DNA from: CBDFFW01 sp965246945
GTDB lineage: Bacteria; Pseudomonadota; Alphaproteobacteria; UBA11073
Reading direction: 5' to 3'
Assembly (NCBI GenBank): GCA_965246945.1
Contig: CBDFFW010000001.1
Coordinates: 1,302,001-1,366,000 of the forward strand
DNA: 64,000 nt
The notes under the pieces are model-generated. The model was not told where the DNA came from, did no database searches, and saw only the letters and a program-made list of their open reading frames with translations. The first letter of the stretch is position 1, and each line of letters opens with the position of its first letter. Of this stretch, positions 38,125-46,802 are shown one piece after another. The position numbers and the translations under genes are program-made.

Positions 38125-40575
38125 ATGAAGACCATGACACGGCAACACATTTATCTTTTAGGCATAATCGGCTTCGGCTTATTAGGTGTATTCACTTGGG
38201 CGCAACCAGCACAAGCAGCGGACCCAGGTTATGACCAAGTTATTCAGCAAGCACGCCAAGGTGATTACCCGCCAGCCTTGCAATATTTGCAGCAGATAGT
38301 GGCGAATAATCCCAAAGATGTGCGCGCGCGTTATGACTTGCTGGCGATTAATAGCTGGGCCGGCAATAATGATGTGGCCATTCAACAATATCAAAAATTG
38401 AATAGTGAAGGGTTGCTGCGCGATCCGCCGGCTTATGTTTCCGATGCCGCCGCCCGTGCGTATCGCGGCCAAAAAGGTTATCCGCAAGCGCTGCAATTAT
38501 ATCGGCAGGCGATTATCAAATCCCCCAATGATTGGGATTTACGGATTAATGAAATTCAAACCTTAAGCGATATGGGTGAAAATAATCTGGCACTAGCCCG
38601 CATTAATGCGGTGCGCCCCAATGCGCGCGGTGTGACGCTGGACAATTTAGATTTGGCGCAAGCAGTGGCGTTGGAGCGCGGCGGGCATGCGCAAGAAGCA
38701 TCCGATGTTTATCAGAAAATTCTGGCCCGTAATCCAAGTAATGAAGAAGCGCGCCGCCGCTTAACCGCATTGTTATCCGATAACAAGCAAGCGCCGCGCG
38801 CGGCAGCCATTGCCAGTGATGACCCGAAAGCGTTTAAACCGGCCGAACTGCGCCGGTTTGAAGGCAATGCCTCGGCGCAGTTAATCCGCCAGGGCCGCCA
38901 GCCATTATCTGAATTGGGCCGTTACGGCGATACCGATTTAGCTTTGGAAAAATTAGAAGCGCAACAAGCGAAATGGAGCGGCAATCAAACAGTGGTGGAT
39001 AGCTACCGCCGCGCGACTTATGACCGCATTGTGGCCCTGCGGGACCGTTCACGCATGAAAGATGTGTTGCTGGCCTATAAAGATTTACGTGCGCAACCCA
39101 ATCCGGAAAGCATCCCAACCTTCGTTGAGCAAGCGGTAGGGGATGCGTATTTATATCTCCGTTACCCTGAACAAGCGGAAAAATATTACAACGTGGTATT
39201 GAAAGCCGATCCAGATGATCTGCAAACGCGCGAGAACCTGTTCTATGCGCAAATGGAGCAGGAGCATCAAAAAGAAGCCATGGCCACGTTGAAAGAATTG
39301 CAAGCGCGTTCTGCCAAAGCCACACCAGCCGATCAACGCAACGCGGCCTTGTTAACCGCCAAAGCCAAAGGTTATGTTGATGATTGGAAAGGCGCACAAG
39401 ATCAGATTGAGCCGATAGTCAAAAACAACCCGAAAGATATTGCCGCGAATGTGGCCTTGGGTGATGTGTATCTATCCCGTGGTTGGCCGCGCAAAGCAGA
39501 ACCCCGTTTTGCCGCCGCTCAGCAAAATGACCAGGCACCGGTGAAAAGCCTGAGCTGGCAAGTTGGTCAGGCGTATAACGCCATGGATTTGGCGGATTAT
39601 CCGACCATGAACCGCGATGTAGAGCGCTTACGCCGCGTCTATCCCGAAAATCTGGCAGTCCAACGCTTAACCAATGGTTGGGATGTGTATCAGCGGCCGG
39701 AACTTTATGTGCGGTTTAGCCCCATTCACCGTGATAATACGATTGGAACCGGTTGGAATGCGTTTCAAAATACTGCGTTTTTATCAAGCCCGACTTTTTA
39801 CGATAACCGGACCCGCGTTTATGCCAGCTTTACCGATACGCATGATAAAGTGCGCGAAGCAGATGGTTACTGGCGCCGTTCGGCTTTAGGCGTGCAGCAA
39901 AACTGGCGCGATTGGCACTTTAACGCCGCTGTCACGGAAAACGATTATTATGATGACAATCATCGGGTTGGCGGAATTGCGGAAGCAACCTTCTCCCCCA
40001 ATGATTATTGGGAATATGCAGTGCGCGGTGAACTTATGACAGCTGATACGCCTTTGCGTGGTCTGCGCAATGGCGTAACCGGTAACAGTGTTGTGGGTAG
40101 TGTGAAATACACGGCCAATGAATTGTGGAATGTCAAAGGCCGGGTTGGCGCGGTTGATTTCTCGGATAATAACAACCGCGAATATTATGGCGCAGATGGT
40201 AAATTCCGCTGGATGAATTACCCTTATGTGAAAGGGGATTTATTGGGCGGGATCAGCGGATCGCTTAACAGCAAACAGAATGTCCCCTATTTCAGTCCGA
40301 AAGCCGATTTCGGGTTTAATATCGGTCCGAAATTTGAGCAACTGCTGTACCGCAGTTATGATGTGAAATACACCCATGCGATTAGTGTTTTACCTGGGGC
40401 TTATTTTCAAACTAATGCTAATGCGCAGTTTATTGCCTCGGCCACTTATGAACAGCGTTTTGCGCCAACCCAAGCATTCAACACCGGTTGGAGCGCTACT
40501 TTTGCGCGGCAATCTTATGATGGCCGCCGCGAAAATGCGGTGATCCTGATGTGGGATGCGGATTGGCACTTTTAA
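38125..40575 (+). CDS. pgaA: Poly-beta-1,6-N-acetylglucosamine export porin PgaA
   Basis: PgaA is the outer-membrane porin for PNAG export. The 816 residues have a signal peptide (core about 9-26, cleavage near AQA-ADPG) and a large superhelical TPR domain (about 35-520; units such as NPKDVRARYDLLAINSWAG, KSPNDWDLRINEIQTL and VVLKADPDDLQTRENL). A 16-strand-type beta-barrel follows from about 540, with alternating aromatic strands, ending in WDADWHF with the terminal Phe. It heads pgaA-pgaC-pgaD with an 11-base gap to pgaC and no pgaB. Confidence 0.9.
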   Translation: MKTMTRQHIYLLGIIGFGLLGVFTWAQPAQAADPGYDQVIQQARQGDYPPALQYLQQIVANNPKDVRARYDLLAINSWAGNNDVAIQQYQKLNSEGLLRDPPAYVSDAAARAYRGQKGYPQALQLYRQAIIKSPNDWDLRINEIQTLSDMGENNLALARINAVRPNARGVTLDNLDLAQAVALERGGHAQEASDVYQKILARNPSNEEARRRLTALLSDNKQAPRAAAIASDDPKAFKPAELRRFEGNASAQLIRQGRQPLSELGRYGDTDLALEKLEAQQAKWSGNQTVVDSYRRATYDRIVALRDRSRMKDVLLAYKDLRAQPNPESIPTFVEQAVGDAYLYLRYPEQAEKYYNVVLKADPDDLQTRENLFYAQMEQEHQKEAMATLKELQARSAKATPADQRNAALLTAKAKGYVDDWKGAQDQIEPIVKNNPKDIAANVALGDVYLSRGWPRKAEPRFAAAQQNDQAPVKSLSWQVGQAYNAMDLADYPTMNRDVERLRRVYPENLAVQRLTNGWDVYQRPELYVRFSPIHRDNTIGTGWNAFQNTAFLSSPTFYDNRTRVYASFTDTHDKVREADGYWRRSALGVQQNWRDWHFNAAVTENDYYDDNHRVGGIAEATFSPNDYWEYAVRGELMTADTPLRGLRNGVTGNSVVGSVKYTANELWNVKGRVGAVDFSDNNNREYYGADGKFRWMNYPYVKGDLLGGISGSLNSKQNVPYFSPKADFGFNIGPKFEQLLYRSYDVKYTHAISVLPGAYFQTNANAQFIASATYEQRFAPTQAFNTGWSATFARQSYDGRRENAVILMWDADWHF

Positions 40576-40586
40576 GGACATAAAAA

Positions 40587-41900
40587 ATGAGTTTTGATAG
40601 TATCCTCAGCATTCTGGCGGTGGCCTTTGTGGTCACCACCGCAACAATCGGTAAGTTCCTAACCGAATATCTGTTTTTATACCCGCTATTCATGTCTTTT
40701 ATTTGGACCACCGGCGCGATCTTTTATTATTTCCATTGGGAACAACACGATATCAAACCGGATGCCTTACCCATGCTGCCGGAAGATCCGCCATTGGTTT
40801 CCATTTTGGTGCCTTGTTATAATGAAGCAGCACAGGTGGAAGATACGATTGCCGCACTGGCGCATCAGACTTATCCGAAATTCGAGATTATCGCGATTAA
40901 TGATGGTTCAAGCGACCGCACCGGTGAGATGTTGGACTCCCTGCTGAATAAATATCCCACCGTTTTACGCGTGGTGCATCATGCGGAAAACCAGGGTAAA
41001 GCCATGTCACTGCGCAGTGGCGCCTTGATTGCTAAGGGTGAATTTTTGGCCTGTATTGATTGCGATGCTGCTTTGCATCCCAATGCGATTGCGCATTTGG
41101 TGCAGCCGTTAATTCTATATCCGCGCGTGGGGGCCACCACCGGCAATCCACGTGTGCGTTCACGCCAGAACTTACTGGGCAAAATTCAGGTGGGTGAATT
41201 CTCCTCAATCATCGGTTTGATTAAACGTGCGCAGCGGGTTTATGGGCGGGTATTTACGGTTTCGGGTGTAATTTGCGCTTTCCGGCGCCGCGCTTTGCAC
41301 CGCATCGGTTACTGGTCGCCCTTTATGGTGACTGAAGACATCGATGTTAGCTGGCGCCTGCAGAAAGACCATTGGACCATTCAATATGTGCCAAACGCTA
41401 TTGGCTGGATTGATATGCCGCTGAGCTGGGGCGGGTTGTGGAAACAGCGGTTGCGCTGGGCCCAGGGCGGTGCGGAAGTATTCCTGAAAAACCTGCGCAG
41501 CCTGTTTAGCTGGCGCCGCCGCCGCATGTGGGGCGTGTTGCTAGAATATATTATGAGCACGGCTTGGGCGTTTATGTTCATCGTGGTCGCCATTTTATGG
41601 ATTTTGGGCAAATTCGTGTCCCTGCCCGATTGGTTGGTGGTGCCATCGATCTTCCCGCCATCTTTCTGGGGCTTAACTTTGGCACTAGCCTGTATCGTTC
41701 AGTTCTTAACCACCACTTTGATTGAATCCCGTTATGAGCCAAAATTATGGCGGGGTTTAATCTGGATGATGTGGTATCCGATGATCTTCTGGTATGTCAG
41801 CATGATCACCGTATTCGTCGGCTTTCCCAAAGCATTGTTTAAAAAACAAGATGAAATGGCCAAATGGAAAAGCCCTGACCGCCCGTTACGGTCGATATAA
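40587..41900 (+). CDS. pgaC: Poly-beta-1,6-N-acetylglucosamine synthase PgaC
   Basis: This inner-membrane family 2 glycosyltransferase polymerises GlcNAc from UDP-GlcNAc. The 437 residues have two N-terminal membrane helices, the GT2 motifs VSILVPCYNEA, INDGSSDRT, CIDCDAALHPNA (D-x-D), VTEDIDVSWRL and the QRLRWAQGG motif (QxxRW), then C-terminal membrane helices. A GGACATAAAAA ribosome-binding region precedes the ATG at 40587. Confidence 0.94.
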   Translation: MSFDSILSILAVAFVVTTATIGKFLTEYLFLYPLFMSFIWTTGAIFYYFHWEQHDIKPDALPMLPEDPPLVSILVPCYNEAAQVEDTIAALAHQTYPKFEIIAINDGSSDRTGEMLDSLLNKYPTVLRVVHHAENQGKAMSLRSGALIAKGEFLACIDCDAALHPNAIAHLVQPLILYPRVGATTGNPRVRSRQNLLGKIQVGEFSSIIGLIKRAQRVYGRVFTVSGVICAFRRRALHRIGYWSPFMVTEDIDVSWRLQKDHWTIQYVPNAIGWIDMPLSWGGLWKQRLRWAQGGAEVFLKNLRSLFSWRRRRMWGVLLEYIMSTAWAFMFIVVAILWILGKFVSLPDWLVVPSIFPPSFWGLTLALACIVQFLTTTLIESRYEPKLWRGLIWMMWYPMIFWYVSMITVFVGFPKALFKKQDEMAKWKSPDRPLRSI

Positions 41901-41912
41901 GGAAATAAGATT

Positions 41913-42365
41913 ATGAGAGATATTAACCGCCCTTATCGTCCCGAAGATTATATCGACCGTGGCTGGCAGCAAAGTCTGTTGATGCAGATTTTTGATGCTA
42001 TTTTTACCGGCTTGATGTGGGCCATTTTTATCGTGCTGATTGCCTTTAATCCAACGCTCTTCACTTTGGGCGATCTGGGGATCACCACTTCACTGCAACA
42101 GCCCACCACCGCTTATGGTTTTATCCCCACCTTCGGTTGGTATATTTTGGTAATCGCCGCCAATGCCGCAATTTTGGTATTGTGGGCCGGCTATAACTGT
42201 TTCCGTTTCCGTGACAAAGAAAAGCGGAAATTTGAAAAGCATGTAACGGTGGATGAAACCGCCGCATTTTTCGGCAGCGATCCGGTTTTGGTGCAAAACT
42301 GGCAAAATACCCAACGCATTGTGATTAATTATAATAATCAGCAACAGGTTGATTACTACGGCTAA
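41913..42365 (+). CDS. pgaD: PgaD-like accessory subunit of PNAG synthase
   Basis: PgaD is needed with PgaC for polymerisation and for stimulation by cyclic di-GMP in E. coli. The 150 residues have two membrane helices (about 27-46 and 73-94), a loop between them and a charged cytoplasmic tail (FRFRDKEKRKFEKH). A GGAAATAAG ribosome-binding site precedes the ATG. Position after pgaC and the architecture support the call; the family is weakly conserved. Two GGDEF proteins in this window could supply or sense the ligand. Confidence 0.85.
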   Translation: MRDINRPYRPEDYIDRGWQQSLLMQIFDAIFTGLMWAIFIVLIAFNPTLFTLGDLGITTSLQQPTTAYGFIPTFGWYILVIAANAAILVLWAGYNCFRFRDKEKRKFEKHVTVDETAAFFGSDPVLVQNWQNTQRIVINYNNQQQVDYYG

Positions 42366-42375
42366 CGAGAAACAA

Positions 42376-42481
42376 CCTCATCTTGAGTAGTGCCATAGGC
42401 ACGTATCGAAGGATGCTCCAGCGCTGTATCCCAGTTAAACATCCTTCGATACGCTTGCTGTGCAAGCTACTCAGGATGAGG
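42376..42481. repeat. Intergenic palindromic element (CCTCATCCTGAGTAG family)
   Basis: The arms are CCTCATCTTGAGTAG and CTACTCAGGATGAGG. The inner pair is GTATCGAAGGATG / CATCCTTCGATAC. It is 106 bp, the same length and family as the element at 18119-18224. It separates pgaD from the solute-binding gene and may form an mRNA hairpin. Confidence 0.88.
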
Positions 42482-42525
42482 TAAAGGATATTGACACTTA
42501 CATAAAGCTATGCGACCGAAAGCAT

Positions 42526-43392
42526 ATGAAAGATAATACATTATGGGCCACTGCCGGTATTGCGGCAGTCGTTAGTTTAATCATGATTTTGCTGTTTGGC
42601 GGGCATGGCAAAACTGGCACCACCAATCAATCTGTTTATCAAAAAATGCTGGCCACCGGCGAACTACGTTGCGGGTATTTTGTCGAACCGCCTTATTTCA
42701 TGAAGGATGGCAATAACGGTGCTATCAGCGGCATTATTCCTGATATGTTGAATGAAATTGGTAAAGGCGCAGAAGTCACGTTTAAATTTGATACGGAAAT
42801 TCCGTCACTCGGCACCATGCTGGAGGATTTGAATTTAGGTAAATATGATGCCGTGTGCGGCAGTTTGTTTTTTAATCCCAATCGTTCTAAACGCGGTTTA
42901 TTCACCAAAGCAATTGCCTATGCCCCGCTTTATGGTGTGGTGCGGGCCAATGAAACACGCATTAAACCAGATCTTTCCAATTTAAATTCCGGCACTTTTT
43001 CAATCACAGCAATGGAAGGTGAAGGCGGCACCATGAATGCGCAAAAACGTTTTCCGCAGGCCAAGTTTACGCAATTGCCGCAAATGGCAGATATCACTTT
43101 GATGACAACCAGCGTGGCCGATGGCAAAGCGGATATTACCTTTGTCTCCCCCGATGTGTTCAAACGCTTTAACAAGAGCACGCCAGGTAAATTAAAAGTT
43201 TTATCTTATGAACACCCATTAATGGTGACCCCGATTGCCCTAATGGTCAAAGCGGATGAACAGGCCTTGGCCAATTTTATCGATACCTCAATCGACTATT
43301 TGCAGGGCACTGGCAAAATGGATGAGCTGTATAAAAAATATGACCCTGATGGCGATCTGCTCCGCCGTCCTGCACTGCCTTATATTAAATAA
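42526..43392 (+). CDS. Membrane-anchored family 3 solute-binding protein
   Basis: The protein has an N-terminal membrane anchor (TAGIAAVVSLIMILLFGG) and a periplasmic type II binding fold of the amino-acid-binding SBP3 family. It includes GELRCGYFVEPPYFM, SGIIPDMLNEIGK, LNLGKYDAVCGSLFFNPNR and DKADITFVSPD-like DGKADITFVSP. The ATG at 42526 (MKDNTLWATAG) was chosen: the longer frame from 42460 would start inside the palindromic element. No ABC permease or ATPase lies nearby, so it may be a sensor or orphan binding protein. It follows the pga genes on the same strand. Confidence 0.85.
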   Translation: MKDNTLWATAGIAAVVSLIMILLFGGHGKTGTTNQSVYQKMLATGELRCGYFVEPPYFMKDGNNGAISGIIPDMLNEIGKGAEVTFKFDTEIPSLGTMLEDLNLGKYDAVCGSLFFNPNRSKRGLFTKAIAYAPLYGVVRANETRIKPDLSNLNSGTFSITAMEGEGGTMNAQKRFPQAKFTQLPQMADITLMTTSVADGKADITFVSPDVFKRFNKSTPGKLKVLSYEHPLMVTPIALMVKADEQALANFIDTSIDYLQGTGKMDELYKKYDPDGDLLRRPALPYIK

Positions 43393-44218
43393 CCGCCGCC
43401 ATAAGTTCAGGTGGGTATGGAAAGCCTTTGGCATCAGCGTCAATTTTATGAACATTGGTCTGGAGACTGACACGGCCTCTAATGACATCAAAGCGGCAGG
43501 TATAAACATCTTTAGCTGTGCACCTGCCAATTAGCATATTGATACAATTGCCTAAATACGGAAAACCTATTTGTTCAGAAACGTTATGATATTTGGTATG
43601 CAATGCTGTGGTTAAATTTCTTCTTTTGTGATGGGTTTGTTGAAATGGTTTCACAAACCAATCTTGCGGCGGGCAGTCTTTTAATTTACCTGCCAAAAAA
43701 TCATAAGCATATGGCTTATTCAACATATCTTGTGCCATTTCTTCTGCCGCTCTTAATACGGCTGCCTCATAAGTTCTTAGTTGATCCGCATCGTTTTTGT
43801 CTGGGCATTGCTTAATCGTAATCAAATGTATGCCATTTTTTGCAAAGCTGACAACCAACCGTTTATGGGCCTTGTGCTCAGGCGTGGTAAAGGTGGCGGA
43901 TAATTGATTGGGAACATTATTCAACCAAAAATGCTTATCTGTAGTCATAAAAATAATTTGGCGATCGTAACCCTTACGCCATTTTGTAAGCGTATCCGCC
44001 AAATTAAGGTCTTTGGTAGCCGGATCAATAATTTGCCTTAACGGTACAACGACTACCGGTAGGTCTCGCTTATGGGCATTTGCCTGCTCTTCTTCGACTA
44101 ATGATAATCGGACCAATTGAATCGCCAAATCAGGCATACAGTTATCTAAAACAATTAAAATACGTGGCTGTACGGGTAATGGAATTGTATTACCTCTTAT
44201 TACATTGCGTCTTTTCAT
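43385..44218 (-). CDS. Orphan hypothetical protein (277 residues)
   Basis: The protein begins MKRRNVIRGNTIPLPV and then RILIVLDNCMPDLAIQLVRLS. A mixed alpha/beta pattern follows, with RQIIFMTTDKHFWLNN and KRLVVSFAKNGIHLITIKQ. The C-terminal part has Cys residues (GNCINMLIGRC, DVYTCRFDVIRG). The alternating strands and LDNC/TTDKH turns suggest a Rossmann-like or PIN/NYN-like fold, but no catalytic pattern is secure. No signal peptide is seen. It is convergent with the solute-binding gene, overlapping its end by 8 bp. Confidence 0.6.
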   Translation of the reverse strand: MKRRNVIRGNTIPLPVQPRILIVLDNCMPDLAIQLVRLSLVEEEQANAHKRDLPVVVVPLRQIIDPATKDLNLADTLTKWRKGYDRQIIFMTTDKHFWLNNVPNQLSATFTTPEHKAHKRLVVSFAKNGIHLITIKQCPDKNDADQLRTYEAAVLRAAEEMAQDMLNKPYAYDFLAGKLKDCPPQDWFVKPFQQTHHKRRNLTTALHTKYHNVSEQIGFPYLGNCINMLIGRCTAKDVYTCRFDVIRGRVSLQTNVHKIDADAKGFPYPPELMAAVI

Positions 44219-44262
44219 AATTTTTATTAAATAACAGTTAGTCTTAGGTCAAATACTTACGT

Positions 44263-44688
44263 TCAGTTTTTCCGCGCTGAAGGTTTTTGCTGCAGTGCTA
44301 AAATCATTTTCCATTCTTTCGCAGTAATGAGCATGACCGATAGCCGTGATTGGCGGATAAGGGGCAGATCTGCCAAGGCAGTTGCGGCTTTGATCTGCGC
44401 CAAGGTAATCGGTTCGATAATCGTTTGAATGGGTTTTACATCGACCCGTACCCAGGGCGCATCTTCCGGATCGGGATAAGCGGCGCGCACCACCTGCATA
44501 ATGCCGCGAATGCATTTGCCGACCATGGATTCATAGAAGAATACCAAATCGCCGGCCTGCATTGCTTTCATATTATTGGCGGCCTGGTAATTATGCACGC
44601 CATCCCAATAGCTGGTGCCTTCGCTTAGCTGGTCCTGCCAGCTCCAAGCCTCTGGCTCAGTTTTCATTAGCCAATAGTGTTTGGTCAT
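44263..44688 (-). CDS. EVE domain protein (thymocyte nuclear protein 1-like)
   Basis: EVE domains bind modified bases in DNA or RNA. The 141 residues start HYWLMKTEPEAWSWQDQ and have TSYWDGVHNYQAANNMKAMQ, GDLVFFYESMVGKCIRGIMQVV and a C-terminal LSVMLITAKEWKMIL. All are typical of the standalone bacterial family. Start is the ATG at 44688. The substrate is unknown. Confidence 0.92.
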   Translation of the reverse strand: MTKHYWLMKTEPEAWSWQDQLSEGTSYWDGVHNYQAANNMKAMQAGDLVFFYESMVGKCIRGIMQVVRAAYPDPEDAPWVRVDVKPIQTIIEPITLAQIKAATALADLPLIRQSRLSVMLITAKEWKMILALQQKPSARKN

Positions 44689-44744
44689 TTAGCCAATTTA
44701 AAGCAGCGCTGAAATTCATGCAAACGTCACACACAAAGGCTATG

Positions 44745-44920
44745 TATTTTGCTATATTAAAAAAACGTTGTTGATGCAAAGCCAAGGCTTTCTCCAACGT
44801 CCGCCCTAATCATTTGATTAGGTAGGTGATGGCGAGCGCAGATGATGCCGGTAACAGACACTTGGCGTTATGCCAATCGCATTGCATGTGCAAACATCGC
44901 GTCAACGCCATCACTGTAAA
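44745..44920 (+). ncRNA. Structured intergenic region, candidate non-coding RNA or leuB leader
   Basis: The 292-base gap between the EVE gene and leuB is rich in inverted repeats. These are CCTAATCA-TT-TGATTAGG near 44803, a long-range pair GTGATGGCG (44826-44834)/CGCCATCAC (44906-44914), and inside it TTGGC-GTTAT-GCCAA (44862-44876) and TTGCA-TG-TGCAA (44882-44893). An AT-rich TATATT lies about 30 bases upstream. I do not recognise a known RNA family. The strand is assumed from leuB. Confidence 0.4.
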
Positions 44921-44980
44921 AGTGGGAATATACCCATCGAAATCCTTGAGCAATTCGCCTAAGCGCGTAAAAACAGATGC

Positions 44981-46084
44981 ATGTGCGCCCTGCCCCGCTT
45001 TTCCTTGTTATTATTGCCTGGTGATGGGATTGGGCCGGAAGTGGTGAATGCGTGTCAACCGGTTTTTGAAGCTTTAGCAAATAAAGGTTATGCCCAATTT
45101 GATTTGGAAACCGCGCTGATTGGCGGTGCGGCTTATGATGTAGAAGGCACGCCCTTGAGCGCTGCGACCATTGCTAAAGCGAAAGCGGCCGATGCTGTGT
45201 TGCTGGGTGCCGTGGGCGGCCCGCAATGGGTGGATGTGGCTTATGACCTCCGTCCGGAAGCAGGCCTGTTAAAATTGCGGAGTGAGTTGCAGTTATTTGC
45301 TAACATTCGCCCAGCTATGGTGTATCCAGCCTTGGCCAGCGCATCATCACTGAAGGAAGAATTGGTTGCGGGCCTTGATATTGTTATTGTCCGCGAATTA
45401 GTGGGGGGCGTGTATTTTGGGCAGCCCCGCAGCATTGAAACCTTGGCCGATGGTCAGCAACGCGGGTTTGATACGCAAGTTTACACCACCTCTGAAATTG
45501 AACGCATTGCGCATAGCGCGTTTCAGTTGGCGGCGCAACGCCATGGCCGTGTCTGCTCGGTCGATAAAGCGAATGTGTTGGCCAGCAGCCGGTTGTGGCG
45601 TGAAGTGGTGATTAAAATTCATGGTGCGCATTACCCGCACATTGAACTATCGCACATGTATGTTGATAACTGCGCGATGCAGCTGGTGCGCCAGCCCAAA
45701 CAGTTTGATGTCATCCTCACCGATAATTTATTTGGTGATATTTTATCAGATTGTGCAGCGATGCTGACCGGCTCATTAGGGATGCTGCCTTCGGCCTCTT
45801 TGGGTGCGAAAGTGAATGGCAAAGGCCCAGCGGTGTTTGAACCCGTGCACGGCTCCGCCCCCGATATCGCCGGGCAAGATAAAGCCAACCCGCTAGCGAC
45901 CATTTTATCAGTCGCCATGCTGTGCCGTTATCAGCTGGATTTACCAAAAGCCGCGGATGCAATTGAACAAGCTGTCGCGCAGACCCTGGCCAGCGGGGCC
46001 CGCACCGGCGATATCGCACAAAAAGGTGAAGCGATTATTGGAACAAAAACGATGGGCAAAGCAGTAACAAATGCCATTATTTAA
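44981..46084 (+). CDS. leuB: 3-isopropylmalate dehydrogenase
   Basis: LeuB oxidises 3-isopropylmalate in leucine synthesis. The 367 residues have [71 protein letters not shown] and [31 protein letters not shown], then [11 protein letters not shown]. LeuA, LeuC and LeuD are not adjacent. Start is the ATG at 44981. Confidence 0.96.
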   Translation: MCALPRFSLLLLPGDGIGPEVVNACQPVFEALANKGYAQFDLETALIGGAAYDVEGTPLSAATIAKAKAADAVLLGAVGGPQWVDVAYDLRPEAGLLKLRSELQLFANIRPAMVYPALASASSLKEELVAGLDIVIVRELVGGVYFGQPRSIETLADGQQRGFDTQVYTTSEIERIAHSAFQLAAQRHGRVCSVDKANVLASSRLWREVVIKIHGAHYPHIELSHMYVDNCAMQLVRQPKQFDVILTDNLFGDILSDCAAMLTGSLGMLPSASLGAKVNGKGPAVFEPVHGSAPDIAGQDKANPLATILSVAMLCRYQLDLPKAADAIEQAVAQTLASGARTGDIAQKGEAIIGTKTMGKAVTNAII

Positions 46085-46118
46085 TTGTTGCAAGTATTAA
46101 CAAGCGTTACAAATTCTA

Positions 46119-46730
46119 ATGACTAAAAGATTTATTAAAAGATTGGCTGGTTTCAATCCAGCGCTTAAGTTCAGAGATTGCATTGATAGTATCCATGCAA
46201 TAAAGGATAAATATCAAGAAGCACAATTTCGAAGACTTATTGTTGAACCAAACCAGATTAAAATTGCCAATCTTTTAAAAATTATTTTTGTTGTAGCCAA
46301 AGGAGGAAACACAAATACTTGTAAAATAACTAATGTGGTCGAGAAATTAAAAGATGAAGATTTAAAAAATATTGTAGAAAAAGGCGAGAGAAAGTCAGCC
46401 AGCGAAATTACAAGGTTTGATTTATTGTTGGTTGCTTTGTTTAACGCGTTAGTTAAAAGGGAAGCTCAAATTGTTTTACGCCGACGTGAAACAGCAAAAT
46501 GGAAAAATGAAATTGCTTCGCTAAATAATGCAATAGCTGAAGAAGCAAGAATAAGCGCCGCCCAAGAATGCGGCCTGGCCATGCTGCCTGCAAAAGTGGC
46601 AATGCCAATTAATTTCCCAAAAAGTTTAAATACTAATCCTGCTACACGGCCAGCTGGTGCAACTTATGTAGCAGTAACCGCTCAAATGTTCGCTCCCTTC
46701 AGTATCAAAGAAGGTCCTGCGCCGCAATAA
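46119..46730 (+). CDS. AT-rich orphan hypothetical protein (203 residues)
   Basis: This unrecognised protein is mostly alpha-helical and basic in its first 150 residues (MTKRFIKRLAGFNPALKF, FDLLLVALFNALVKREAQIVLRRRE). It has a Pro/Asn/Ala-rich tail ending SIKEGPAPQ. There is no signal peptide and no clear membrane helix, though LLKIIFVVAKG is hydrophobic. It lies 34 bases after leuB and 72 before fliM, with AT-biased composition in its first two thirds. Confidence 0.6.
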   Translation: MTKRFIKRLAGFNPALKFRDCIDSIHAIKDKYQEAQFRRLIVEPNQIKIANLLKIIFVVAKGGNTNTCKITNVVEKLKDEDLKNIVEKGERKSASEITRFDLLLVALFNALVKREAQIVLRRRETAKWKNEIASLNNAIAEEARISAAQECGLAMLPAKVAMPINFPKSLNTNPATRPAGATYVAVTAQMFAPFSIKEGPAPQ

Positions 46731-46802
46731 TCAGTATATTATACTAAACTAAATTATTACCAGCTGGCACCTTTCTTGCTTATTGTGTAAAATAGCAGAT
46801 CG

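Noticed and set aside
42460..42525. Upstream start for the solute-binding protein
   Set aside because: The extra 22 codons lie in and just after a palindromic element and precede a normal membrane-anchor start at 42526.
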